A stretch of DNA of 9,975 nt, taken from the NCBI GenBank assembly GCA_947628465.1, contig CANQZZ010000042.1:1-9975 (forward strand). Direction: 5' to 3'. The notes under the pieces are model-generated. The model searched no databases and was not told the DNA's origin. It saw only the letters and a program-made list of their open reading frames with translations. Made by a program: the position numbers and the translations under genes. Shown here one piece after another: positions 1 through 6,238 of the stretch. The stretch comes from an uncultured Clostridia bacterium (GTDB lineage: Bacteria > Bacillota_A > Clostridia > TANB77 > CAG-508). Each line of letters begins with the position of its first letter. Position 1 is the first letter of the stretch.

Positions 1-75
1 TGGTGACCCGTACGGGAATCGAACCCATGTCTCCGCCGTGAAAGGGCGATGTCTTAACCGCTTGACCAACGGGCC
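1..75 (-). tRNA. tRNA-Glu (anticodon TTC)
   Basis: Read on the minus strand, the sequence folds as a complete cloverleaf. The acceptor stem GGCCCGT pairs with ACGGGTC (one G-T wobble), the T arm carries GGTTCGATTCC, and the anticodon loop CTTTCAC gives anticodon TTC (Glu). The 3' CCA is encoded and lies at the very edge of the window. It is the second gene of a tRNA transcript that begins with tRNA-Lys, and any terminator lies outside the window. Confidence 0.96.
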
Positions 76-151
76 TCATATAAACAAATACTAACCAATT
101 TATATACCAGAAAATTAAAAACTTCCTAGTATATAGAATTAGTATTTGCTT
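76..151 (-). other. Inter-tRNA spacer with long imperfect inverted repeat
   Basis: The 76-base spacer between the two tRNAs contains a ten-base inverted repeat, CAAATACTAA at 85-94 and TTAGTATTTG at 139-148. Inside it is a second arm pair, TATATAC at 101-107 and GTATATA at 129-135. In the precursor RNA this would form an extended, mostly A-U stem that brings the 3' end of tRNA-Lys close to the 5' end of tRNA-Glu. A role in precursor processing is inference; it is not an obvious terminator because no U-run follows. Confidence 0.5.
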
Positions 152-227
152 TGGTGAGCCATCCGCGACTCGAACGCGGGACAACTTGATTAAAAGTCAA
201 GTGCTCTACCACCTGAGCTAATGGCCC
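152..227 (-). tRNA. tRNA-Lys (anticodon TTT)
   Basis: The minus strand gives a complete 76-base cloverleaf beginning GGGCCATTAGCTCAG. The anticodon loop CTTTTAA gives anticodon TTT (Lys), the T arm carries GCGTTCGAGTCGC, and the 3' CCA is encoded. It is the promoter-proximal gene of the two-tRNA transcript. Confidence 0.97.
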
Positions 228-276
228 ATAATTCTCTAAAAAGAATTATAAGCAACCGCTCTTTCGACAGTTGCTT
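228..276 (-). other. Structured 5' leader of the tRNA-Lys/tRNA-Glu precursor
   Basis: Transcription from the promoter upstream should begin near 274, so this stretch would be the 5' leader of the tRNA precursor. On the minus strand it can form two consecutive hairpins. The first, at 249-276, has an 11-pair stem (AAGCAACTGTC on the 5' side, two G-U pairs and one bulged A on the 3' side) closed by a GAAA tetraloop. The second, at 228-249, is an eight-pair stem, ATAATTCT with AGAATTAT, immediately before the mature tRNA-Lys 5' end. The pairings are seen in the sequence; a function in RNase P or RNase III processing or stability is inference. Confidence 0.5.
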
Positions 277-280
277 AAAT

Positions 281-309
281 ATCTTACAATATTTTTTGTT
301 AATTGTCAA
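281..309 (-). promoter_or_regulatory. Sigma-A-type promoter for the tRNA operon
   Basis: On the minus strand, TTGACA (304-309) is followed after exactly 17 bases by TAAGAT (281-286). It sits upstream of tRNA-Lys and points toward it. The perfect -35 box fits a strong stable-RNA promoter. Confidence 0.8.
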
Positions 310-362
310 TGTTTTTTTGAAATTTTATTTTATTTTTTTCATTTTACTAGAAATTTTATGTT

Positions 363-545
363 TTATGCATTTATTTTTTTAAGTAATTCATCAACATCAA
401 TTCCATGAACTTGACAAGCTTCTTCTAAAGTTTCTTCTTGTGAAGCTGGGCATCCTAAACAATGCATTCCTGCTTCTAATAATATATCAGCTTTTTCTGG
501 TGCGACTTTTAATATTTCACCTATTTTCGTTGTTTTTTCTATCAT
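363..545 (-). CDS. DUF1858 domain protein (redox disulfide-type, 60 aa)
   Basis: This small cytoplasmic protein of 60 residues is one complete DUF1858 domain. It starts MIEKTTKIGEIL, has the conserved pair C29-L-G-C32 in the segment GMHCLGCPAS, and ends in a short helix (VDELLKKINA). The family is also described as a hybrid-cluster-protein-associated redox disulfide domain; the CxxC pair suggests thiol or disulfide chemistry, but the substrate is not known. The length is normal for stand-alone members. The ATG at 543-545 has an AGGAGG site (554-559) eight bases upstream. It stands alone, transcribed toward the tRNA operon, with no clear hairpin terminator in the AT-rich gap to the tRNA promoter. 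Confidence 0.88.
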   Translation of the reverse strand: MIEKTTKIGEILKVAPEKADILLEAGMHCLGCPASQEETLEEACQVHGIDVDELLKKINA

Positions 546-566
546 TTTTTATTCCTCCTAGCTTTT

Positions 567-596
567 ATGATATAAAATTTTATCACATTTTTTCAA
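567..596 (-). promoter_or_regulatory. Possible promoter of the DUF1858 gene
   Basis: On the minus strand TTGAAA (591-596) is followed after 18 bases by TATCAT (567-572), each box one base off consensus. Transcription would start roughly 15 to 20 bases before the DUF1858 start codon. The region is so AT-rich that other -10-like hexamers are present (for example around GATAAA), so the exact boxes are uncertain. Confidence 0.4.
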
Positions 597-603
597 AAAA
601 GTA

Positions 604-632
604 TAGACAAATTTAAAATAATGTATTATGAT
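604..632 (+). promoter_or_regulatory. Promoter of the type IV secretion-like operon
   Basis: TAGACA (604-609) and TATGAT (627-632) are separated by exactly 17 bases; each is one base off the sigma-A consensus. The promoter is divergent from the DUF1858 gene and lies just upstream of the first small reading frame of the plus-strand operon. Transcription would begin near 639. Confidence 0.6.
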
Positions 633-649
633 GGTAAAAAATGTAAACG

Positions 650-808
650 ATGGAGGTAATCATTATTTTATTTCATCTATTCTTTATTTCTTTTATTATA
701 GATTTTTTCATTGTTTTTTATTCAATTTATTCTTTAATTGATATCATATTATTCCATAACTCACAAGGATCTATATTAAATATGAAAAAGAAAACTCTTG
801 ATTTGTAA
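650..808 (+). CDS. Small hydrophobic membrane peptide, first gene of the T4SS-like operon (52 aa)
   Basis: An uninterrupted frame from ATG 650 to TAA 808 encodes 52 residues beginning MEVIIILFHLFF. One very hydrophobic stretch (about residues 4-36) is rich in Phe, Ile and Leu, and is followed by a polar tail ending in MKKKTLDL with a lysine cluster. A single membrane span with a cytoplasmic basic tail is likely. I do not recognise the family. It lies between the operon promoter and the coupling protein, whose start is 19 bases after this stop, so co-transcription is likely. The start is unclear: the ATG has only about ten bases of predicted leader and no Shine-Dalgarno, whereas GGAGG at 652-656 lies inside the frame and would better suit a rare ATT start at 662 or 665. 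Confidence 0.5.
   Translation: MEVIIILFHLFFISFIIDFFIVFYSIYSLIDIILFHNSQGSILNMKKKTLDL
652..656 (+). promoter_or_regulatory. GGAGG ribosome binding site inside the first codons of the 52-aa frame
   Basis: GGAGG overlaps the ATG at 650-652. At normal spacing (5 to 8 bases) the only in-frame candidates are ATT codons at 662 and 665. No ATG, GTG or TTG follows at a suitable distance. Confidence 0.4.
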
Positions 809-827
809 ATTTTCATAGGAGGTTATT

Positions 828-2559
828 TTGAAATTCTTTAAAGCAAAGTTCTTCGTAGTTTTATTTTCAATATTTATTTCAATAGTGTTATTAATCATCT
901 TTAAACCAATTTTAACTGCTAAAAGTTTAATTTTTCCTTATGCAATTCATCCTTTTGATATTGTCAAACAATATCCCACAATTTGGTTTTATATCAAGAT
1001 TATTTATACAATTAACTTATTTATCGCAAATTTTTTAATACTAAATTCTATATCCAATTTTTTCGGATTAAAAAATATTCCAGAAAAAAAGCCACAAAAA
1101 GTTAATACTATTTCAGATAAATCAGCTTTTTCGTTACTTATTGGTAATAAATCAGGTACTCTTGAGAAAGTTTCAATAGAAGAAAAAGGATTGTATCAAA
1201 ATATATTAATCACAGGAACAATTGGCTCTCGGGAAAACAAGTTCTTTAATGTATCCTATTCTTAGGCAGTTTATGGAATCTGATAGTCCTAAATTTGGTA
1301 TGCTAATTTTAGATGTAAAGGGAAATTTTTTTAGCCAAGTATTAAACTATGCGCAGCAATATGATAGAACGCAAGATATAATTGAAATAAGTTTAAACTC
1401 TAATACTAGATATAACCCATTAGACAGACCAAATCTTAATCCTAGTGTTCTTGCAAATAGATTAAAAACAATTTTAGAACTGTTTTCTCCAAATAATTCA
1501 GAGTCCTACTGGTTAGATAAAGTTCAAGACATTATCACAGAAAGTATTAAGCTTTGTAGGTTGTACAACAATGGGTATGTTACTTTTAGCGAAATTCATA
1601 ATTTAATTAGTAAAGAGGATTATTATATGACAAAAATAAATGACTTAAGGACTTTGTTTTTATCTGGAAAGATGAGCATCGAAGATGTATATAATTTGTA
1701 TTCTTCTTTATATTTTTTCGAAAACGAATACACAGCTTTAGATGAAAGAACCAAATCCATTTTGAAATCTGAAATAACAAGAATTACAGGTTTATTTGTT
1801 TCTGATTTTAATATTTCTAAAGTTTTTTGCCCTGACAAAGATGAGATTAATTTTGAAAACTTCGATAATGTAATAAATGGAGGAAAAATTGTTGTTCTTA
1901 ATATGAATATTGCAGAATACAAAAACTTATCTAAAATAATTGCAGCATATCTAAAATTAGATTTTCAATCACAAATTCTTTCGCAACTTGCAAAGGATAA
2001 AGGTAAGCTAAATCCTACTGTATTTATGTGCGATGAATATCATGAATATGTAACAACATCTGATGCAGATTTTTTTGCACAAAGCAGAGAATCTAAATGC
2101 ATAAATATAGTTTCTACCCAAAGTTATTCCTCTATTTTGCACACTATACAAAATGAAGCTTCTGTTAAAGTAATTATCCAAAACTTAGTAAATAAATTAT
2201 GGCTTAGAACAGATGATATATATACTATTGAAAGTGCTCAAAAGCAACTCGGTAGAGAAGATAAAACTAAAGTTTCTAAAAATATATCTGAAAATGCACA
2301 AGAGACTAATTACAATTACTTTACAAATTCACTTGCTTCACGAAAATCAAATTTATCTGAAACAATTACTACTCAAATTCAAACTGATTATATCTATGAT
2401 GTTAACTTTTTTACTCAGCAGTTGGAAACATTTTCCTGTATTGCATTTTTATCAACAGGAAATAAAATCTTGCCTCCTTGCAAACTTGACTTGATCCCAT
2501 ATTTTAAACACTCTGAAACAAAAAAAGAAGTAAAAAATAACAATTTAAAAATTATTTAA
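828..2559 (+). pseudogene. VirD4/TraG-like type IV coupling ATPase, frameshifted in the P-loop
   Basis: Two frames together encode one T4SS coupling protein. The first starts at TTG 828 (AGGAGG at 817-822) and gives 134 residues up to ILITGTIGS; the second continues GKTSSLMYPILRQF and runs to 2559. Removing one base near 1230 restores GTIGSGKTSS, a perfect Walker A motif, and a 576-residue protein. As it stands, frame one stops at 1265 after 145 residues. N-terminal membrane segments lie at about residues 7-30 and 50-77, Walker A at 130-137, and Walker B (VFMCDEY, D402 E403) at 398-404. A TraM-recognition-like segment follows (FFAQSRES, then VSTQSYSS). Coupling proteins bring DNA or protein substrates to the secretion channel using ATP. 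With the P-loop cut, the truncated product cannot bind ATP. The rest of the frame is intact, so the event is recent, a sequence error, or recoded. Confidence 0.85.
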
Positions 2560-2576
2560 AAAGGTGGTGAAAACTT

Positions 2577-2909
2577 ATGAAGAAAAAACTTATATTTTAT
2601 TTTACATTTACTTTTATTCTATCTCTTATTTTTATAATTACTTTTTCATTTTCTACTTTTGCAGCATATCCAAAATTAGTTTCTAAATTAATTACTGGTT
2701 TTGAAGCAATTAAAGGTTGGATAATAAAAATTGCAACGCCTGCAGCTGCTGTTGCTGTTGGAACTGGTGTGTTTATGAGAAAGTTTAGTTTTGGTGATGA
2801 AGAAAGAATTCGTATTGGTAAAAAAGTAATTAATGGTACACTATTTTCTTATGCTTTTATTTTAGCTATTGATTTAATTCTTTCTACCATCGAATTATTA
2901 CTTTCTTAA
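2577..2909 (+). CDS. VirB2/TrbC-like pilin-type membrane protein (110 aa)
   Basis: Residues 1-29 form a signal peptide (MKKK, a long Phe/Ile/Leu core, then STFA), with probable cleavage near residue 29 or 30. Two membrane helices follow, about 45-67 (containing ATPAAAVAVGTGVF) and 86-108. They are joined by a charged loop, RKFSFGDEERIRIGKK. Signal peptide, two helices and a basic cytoplasmic loop at about 110 residues are the hallmarks of VirB2-type subunits and of the Gram-positive T4SS pilin family. In conjugation these form a pilus or a channel component at the membrane. The gene begins 17 bases after the coupling protein with AAGGTGGTGA upstream of ATG 2577, and is followed 17 bases later by the VirB6-like gene. 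Family assignment rests on topology and position, not on a diagnostic motif. Confidence 0.7.
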   Translation: MKKKLIFYFTFTFILSLIFIITFSFSTFAAYPKLVSKLITGFEAIKGWIIKIATPAAAVAVGTGVFMRKFSFGDEERIRIGKKVINGTLFSYAFILAIDLILSTIELLLS

Positions 2910-2926
2910 GATGGTGAGGTGGAAAT

Positions 2927-3811
2927 TTGGAAGATTCTCAAATAAATATTGTAGAAGCAATTACTCAAACTATTAATGCTCTATTTACTAATCTGTTTTC
3001 TTCTATTGATAATTCGCTTTATTCTGTGTTGGATGATTTATTGTTTATAGGACCAAACATTTTAAAGGATGCTTCTTTAGAAAAAATATTAGGAACTTTT
3101 AATACAAGTGGCTTAATTCTAATTTGCAACTCGTTGCTGGTTGGATTTACATTATATTATGCCTGTTTTCTTATGCTGTCTAAATTTACTTTTTCACAAG
3201 TACAAAATCCTACTCAATTTGTTTTTAAGCTGTTTTTAGCAGCCTTAGCTATGAATAGTTCTTTGTTCCTTGTAGAACAATTTATTACAATTTTTTCCAA
3301 CGTTTCTCTTGCAATAAGAGAAGTTGGAGAAAATGTATTTAATGAGAATATTTGCTTATCATCTTTTATTCAAAAGTTTAATTCAACTGTGTATACTGAT
3401 GGTGCAGAGTTAAATATTTTTTCCCTTGACGGTTTAATGAAAGGATTCGTTTCAATAGGGCTTTTAAATTTAGCTATATCTTATAGTATTAGGTATGTAC
3501 TGATAAAAGTATTTATTATATTTGCTCCCTTCGCATTTATTTCACTTATTAACCACAATACTTCTTGGATATTTAAGTCGTGGAGCAAACTATTTATATC
3601 TCTTTTGTCTCTGCAAATCTTAATTTCATTGATACTTTTAATTTCATTTTCTATTAAATTTGATAGCTCTGATATATTCTCAAAATTTGTATATCTCGGA
3701 TCTATTTATGCTCTAATTAGAGCAAATTCTTTCATTAAGGAATTTATGGGAGGTCTATCTACTGACGTAAGTGCTGGTCTTTCTAGTTTTAAGTCATTAT
3801 TTATTAAATAA
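2927..3811 (+). CDS. VirB6/TrbL-like polytopic channel protein (294 aa)
   Basis: This integral membrane protein has a polar N-terminal region (about residues 1-58) and then about six hydrophobic segments, near 60-83, 98-122, 166-187, 190-208, 218-243 and 252-268. It ends in a short tail with FIKEFMGGLS. Number and arrangement of segments, size and place between the pilin-like gene and a PrgI-like gene match VirB6/TrbL family proteins, which build the inner-membrane part of the type IV secretion channel. The start is TTG 2927, with GAGGTGG (2916-2922) four bases upstream; the ATG at 2911 is in another frame. The 45-base gap to the next gene holds no terminator. A conserved motif proving the family is not visible, so the call combines topology with gene order. 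Confidence 0.72.
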   Translation: MEDSQINIVEAITQTINALFTNLFSSIDNSLYSVLDDLLFIGPNILKDASLEKILGTFNTSGLILICNSLLVGFTLYYACFLMLSKFTFSQVQNPTQFVFKLFLAALAMNSSLFLVEQFITIFSNVSLAIREVGENVFNENICLSSFIQKFNSTVYTDGAELNIFSLDGLMKGFVSIGLLNLAISYSIRYVLIKVFIIFAPFAFISLINHNTSWIFKSWSKLFISLLSLQILISLILLISFSIKFDSSDIFSKFVYLGSIYALIRANSFIKEFMGGLSTDVSAGLSSFKSLFIK

Positions 3812-3856
3812 ATTATATTGTTTTGATGATTCTTATTAAAGAGGTGATAAATATTT

Positions 3857-4144
3857 ATGAAATATATTTTTCCACAAAACTATGCTTTTAAAAATAAACT
3901 GTTTGGCATTATTGATTATTCTACATTAATATTAAATATCGTTTGGGATGCTTTTATCTTTTGCCTTCTTGATATATTTATTTCAAATGTATCAATTAAA
4001 ATTTCGTGTTTTATAATTCTATGTTTTCCTTTGCTTTTGTTTAGTATTATAGGCTTTAATCACGAAAATTTTATATATGTATTAATTTATCTTTTTAAAT
4101 TCCTAAAAAGGCCAAAAATTTACTTTTATATGAAAAATAGCTAA
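3857..4144 (+). CDS. VirB3/PrgI-like small membrane protein (95 aa)
   Basis: The protein begins MKYIFPQNYAFKNKLFGI, has two membrane helices (about residues 24-43 and 48-66), and ends with FKFLKRPKIYFYMKNS. The N-terminal polar strip, the helix pair, and a C-terminal segment carrying a PRIYLW-like pattern (here RPKIYFY) resemble PrgI/VirB3 family proteins, which help anchor the VirB4 ATPase at the membrane. It starts at ATG 3857 with AGAGGTGAT upstream. In Gram-positive conjugative elements the next gene is normally the VirB4/TraE ATPase; here the operon ends instead and dnaD follows. The length is slightly short for PrgI proteins. Confidence 0.6.
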   Translation: MKYIFPQNYAFKNKLFGIIDYSTLILNIVWDAFIFCLLDIFISNVSIKISCFIILCFPLLLFSIIGFNHENFIYVLIYLFKFLKRPKIYFYMKNS

Positions 4145-4152
4145 TATTTTTC
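4132..4152 (+). terminator. Weak AU-rich hairpin at the end of the T4SS-like operon
   Basis: GAAAAATA (4132-4139) and TATTTTTC (4145-4152) form an eight-pair stem around a five-base loop that contains the stop codon of the PrgI-like gene. The 3' arm itself supplies five U residues. All but two pairs are A-U or G-C at the base, so stability is low and termination is only possible, not clear. Confidence 0.3.
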
Positions 4153-4163
4153 CTCCTATTTAG

Positions 4164-4192
4164 TTGTAATGCTTTATTTAAAATGATATAAT
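4164..4192 (+). promoter_or_regulatory. Promoter of the dnaD-dnaC operon
   Basis: TTGTAA (4164-4169) and a perfect TATAAT (4187-4192) are 17 bases apart, about 30 bases before the dnaD start codon. The primosome genes therefore need not depend on read-through from the T4SS-like genes. Confidence 0.75.
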
Positions 4193-4221
4193 TGTTGTAC
4201 TAAATTTTGGAGGAATATATT

Positions 4222-5193
4222 ATGAAACTAGAAAATAAAGATAAGCCTATGATATTTTCTTATACAGAAGTCCCTGATGTTTTTTTCACAGAATATATGA
4301 GCGAAGCAGACGGTGATTTTATTAAGATATATCTATGTATGTTATTCTTAAATAAATACGATAAAGATATTAAACTTACAGACTTATCTAAAAAATTAAA
4401 TATTCCTTTGCAAACTATAGATGCAGCTTTTAAATATTGGGAGGAAAAAGGTGTTTTAATAAAAAAAGCAAATGGATATATATTAACCAATTTGCAAGAA
4501 ATAGAATTGCACAAATTATATTCTCCAAACCTTACTTTGTCTAAAGAAGATATAAAGAAAAATGAAGATAGTAAATACAGAGCAAAAGCTATAGAATGTA
4601 TTAATAATTTATATTTCCAAGGCGTAATGTCACCAGCTTGGTATAGTGATATAGATTTATGGTTTAAACAATATAACTTCGACGAACAAGTAATGATTTC
4701 ACTTTTTGATTATTGTTTTAATAAATCTGCACTTCATAAAAACTATGTAAAAGCTGTTGCAGAAGCATGGCATAAGAATAATATAAAAACTTATGAAGAT
4801 TTAGAAATTTATTCAGAAAAACAAGAAAAAATGAATAAAATAAAAAAGGATATCGCAAAGAAATTACGAAGATATACTCCTTTTACTCAATTCGAAGAAG
4901 CATATATAGAAAAGTGGGTATTAGAGTACAACTATGATTTAAAAGTTATAAATATTGCACTTAAAAAAACTACTGCTAAAGCCAACCCTACATTTGATTA
5001 TTTCGATAAATTGCTATCAGATTGGCATGATAGAAATTTAAAAACAGAAACAGATGTAAATAACTTCTTAGAAGAAATGAAGCAAAAAAAGAAGAGTGTT
5101 AAACAATTGCAAAAGCAAACTAATTATAAAAATTATGAACAAAGAAATTATGATAATTTAGAAGATTTATATGCAAATAAGAAGGTGAATTAA
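4222..5193 (+). CDS. dnaD: Primosomal DnaD-family replication initiation protein
   Basis: The 323-residue protein has the full DnaD/DnaB architecture of chromosomal clostridial members. A winged-helix N-terminal domain lies at about residues 15-95 (FTEYMSEADGDFIKIYL, then the recognition-helix region IPLQTIDAAFKYWEEKGVL). Two consecutive DnaB_2 domains follow, about 118-197 and 208-285. Each has the Y...W signature near its end (YVKAVAEAW at 175-183 and YFDKLLSDW at 260-268). The tail (286-323) is basic and polar. DnaD-family proteins remodel DNA at the origin and at stalled forks and recruit the helicase loader. ATG 4222 with TGGAGG at 4208-4213 is the start; a TTG five codons upstream overlaps that ribosome binding site. 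The stop overlaps the dnaC start by one base, implying translational coupling. Confidence 0.88.
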   Translation: MKLENKDKPMIFSYTEVPDVFFTEYMSEADGDFIKIYLCMLFLNKYDKDIKLTDLSKKLNIPLQTIDAAFKYWEEKGVLIKKANGYILTNLQEIELHKLYSPNLTLSKEDIKKNEDSKYRAKAIECINNLYFQGVMSPAWYSDIDLWFKQYNFDEQVMISLFDYCFNKSALHKNYVKAVAEAWHKNNIKTYEDLEIYSEKQEKMNKIKKDIAKKLRRYTPFTQFEEAYIEKWVLEYNYDLKVINIALKKTTAKANPTFDYFDKLLSDWHDRNLKTETDVNNFLEEMKQKKKSVKQLQKQTNYKNYEQRNYDNLEDLYANKKVN

Positions 5194-6188
5194 TGGCTAA
5201 TCCTATATTAAGTGATTTATTAACTCAATATGAACAAAAAAGATTAAATCATGTGCGTGATGCAGAAAATAGAAAAACTAAATTATATTTAGAAAATCCA
5301 AAATTACAGGAAATTGATGATAAATTAAATTCTATATCCATAAACTGCGCAAAAGAAATCTTAAAAAGCAATTCACCAAAAGTTTTAGACGAATTAAAAA
5401 AGGAAATTGAAATATTAAAAAAAGAAAAAGAAGCCTTACTCAAATCTATTAATATTCCAAAAGATTACCTTGATATAAAATACGATTGTGATATTTGTAA
5501 GGACACTGGATATGTTTTTGAAAACGGTTCTTCTGTTATGTGTAACTGTTTAAAGCAAAACATATATAATTTGGAATATAACCAAAACAATATTGATAAC
5601 CAAACATTTGACAATTTTAATATAAATCTATTTTCAGATAAAGTTAATGAAAAAAAATATAATTCAAATATATCTCCAAGAGAAAATATTATTGATATAA
5701 AAAAAGCTGCAGAGAATTTCATTTTAAATTTTGACAATTCTACAACAAAAAACCTTATTTTTACTGGTGGAACTGGTCTTGGTAAAACTTTTATATCAAA
5801 TTGTATTATTAATGAGTTGTTAAAAAAAGGAAACACAGTAATGTACCAAACTGCTCCTGTTATGCTTGACAACTTAATTTCAGACTTGTTTGCAAAACCA
5901 GAAAATCAAGCAGGCATTTCAAAGAGTTTATTATCAGTTGATTTGTTAGTAATAGATGACTTAGGTACAGAAACTATGAATAGTATGAAATTTACTGAAC
6001 TTTACAAAATAATAAATACGAGACTTTTCAATAAAGATGGCAAACCTCTAAAAACAATTATATCTACTAATCTTGATTTAAAAGGATTACTAAATACCTA
6101 TGATGAGCGCTTGGTTTCGAGATTTATTGGTTACTATGATATATATAAATTTTATGGTGATGATATCAGATTAAAAAAACAGAAATGA
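5193..6188 (+). CDS. dnaC: DnaC/DnaI-type replicative helicase loader (331 aa)
   Basis: This AAA+ ATPase loads the replicative helicase onto DNA with DnaD. An N-terminal helical, coiled-coil region (about 1-92) is followed by a small Cys cluster with zinc-site spacing, C99-x2-C102 and C117-x-C119. The ATPase core has Walker A GGTGLGKT at 192-199, Walker B LLVIDDLG around D255 D256, a sensor-1 stretch TIISTNLDL, and an arginine-finger region DERLVSRF (R306, R310). The 331-residue length and the Cys cluster match chromosomal clostridial loaders rather than the shorter phage or IstB-type proteins. ATG 5193 overlaps the dnaD stop (TAATG), with AAGGTGA as ribosome binding site. The stop codon lies inside the terminator hairpin shared with the convergent ileS gene. 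Confidence 0.9.
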   Translation: MANPILSDLLTQYEQKRLNHVRDAENRKTKLYLENPKLQEIDDKLNSISINCAKEILKSNSPKVLDELKKEIEILKKEKEALLKSINIPKDYLDIKYDCDICKDTGYVFENGSSVMCNCLKQNIYNLEYNQNNIDNQTFDNFNINLFSDKVNEKKYNSNISPRENIIDIKKAAENFILNFDNSTTKNLIFTGGTGLGKTFISNCIINELLKKGNTVMYQTAPVMLDNLISDLFAKPENQAGISKSLLSVDLLVIDDLGTETMNSMKFTELYKIINTRLFNKDGKPLKTIISTNLDLKGLLNTYDERLVSRFIGYYDIYKFYGDDIRLKKQK

Positions 6189-6205
6189 TTTTTTCATTTC
6201 TGTTT
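6177..6205. terminator. Shared intrinsic terminator between convergent dnaC and ileS
   Basis: AAACAGAAATGA (6177-6188) and TCATTTCTGTTT (6194-6205) form a perfect 12-pair stem with a five-base loop. On the minus strand the hairpin is followed by a run of seven T residues, a strong terminator for ileS. On the plus strand the T-run begins only after CCCA, so it is weaker for dnaC. The dnaC TGA stop is part of the 5' arm. Confidence 0.85.
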
Positions 6206-6238
6206 CCCATTTTTATTATTCTCAGTTTTAATTTTACT

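Noticed and set aside
319..359. Direct repeat GAAATTTTAT at 319-328 and 350-359 as a binding site pair or terminator
   Set aside because: It is a ten-base A/T-rich word in a homopolymer-like gap, with no hairpin and no gene that it would clearly regulate.
2213..2494. Second plus-strand frame inside the coupling protein gene
   Set aside because: The main frame carries the recognisable coupling-protein sequence through this region; the alternative translation is low-complexity and has no clear ribosome binding site.
4152..4158. TCCTCCT on the plus strand as a minus-strand ribosome binding site
   Set aside because: No ATG, GTG or TTG with an open frame follows at suitable distance on the minus strand.
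611..4184. The nine-base match ATTTAAAAT at 611-619 and 4176-4184 as att or target duplication of an insertion
   Set aside because: Both copies lie in promoter spacers, the word is pure A/T in very AT-rich DNA, and the flanking bases do not extend the match.
4207..4221. TTG start five codons upstream of the dnaD ATG
   Set aside because: This TTG overlaps the TGGAGG ribosome binding site that serves ATG 4222, and homologous proteins begin near the later residue.
4222..6188. dnaD-dnaC pair as part of a phage or of the conjugative element
   Set aside because: The DnaD protein has two DnaB_2 domains, DnaC is 331 residues with a Cys cluster, and the pair has its own promoter; these fit chromosomal clostridial primosome genes better than phage versions.
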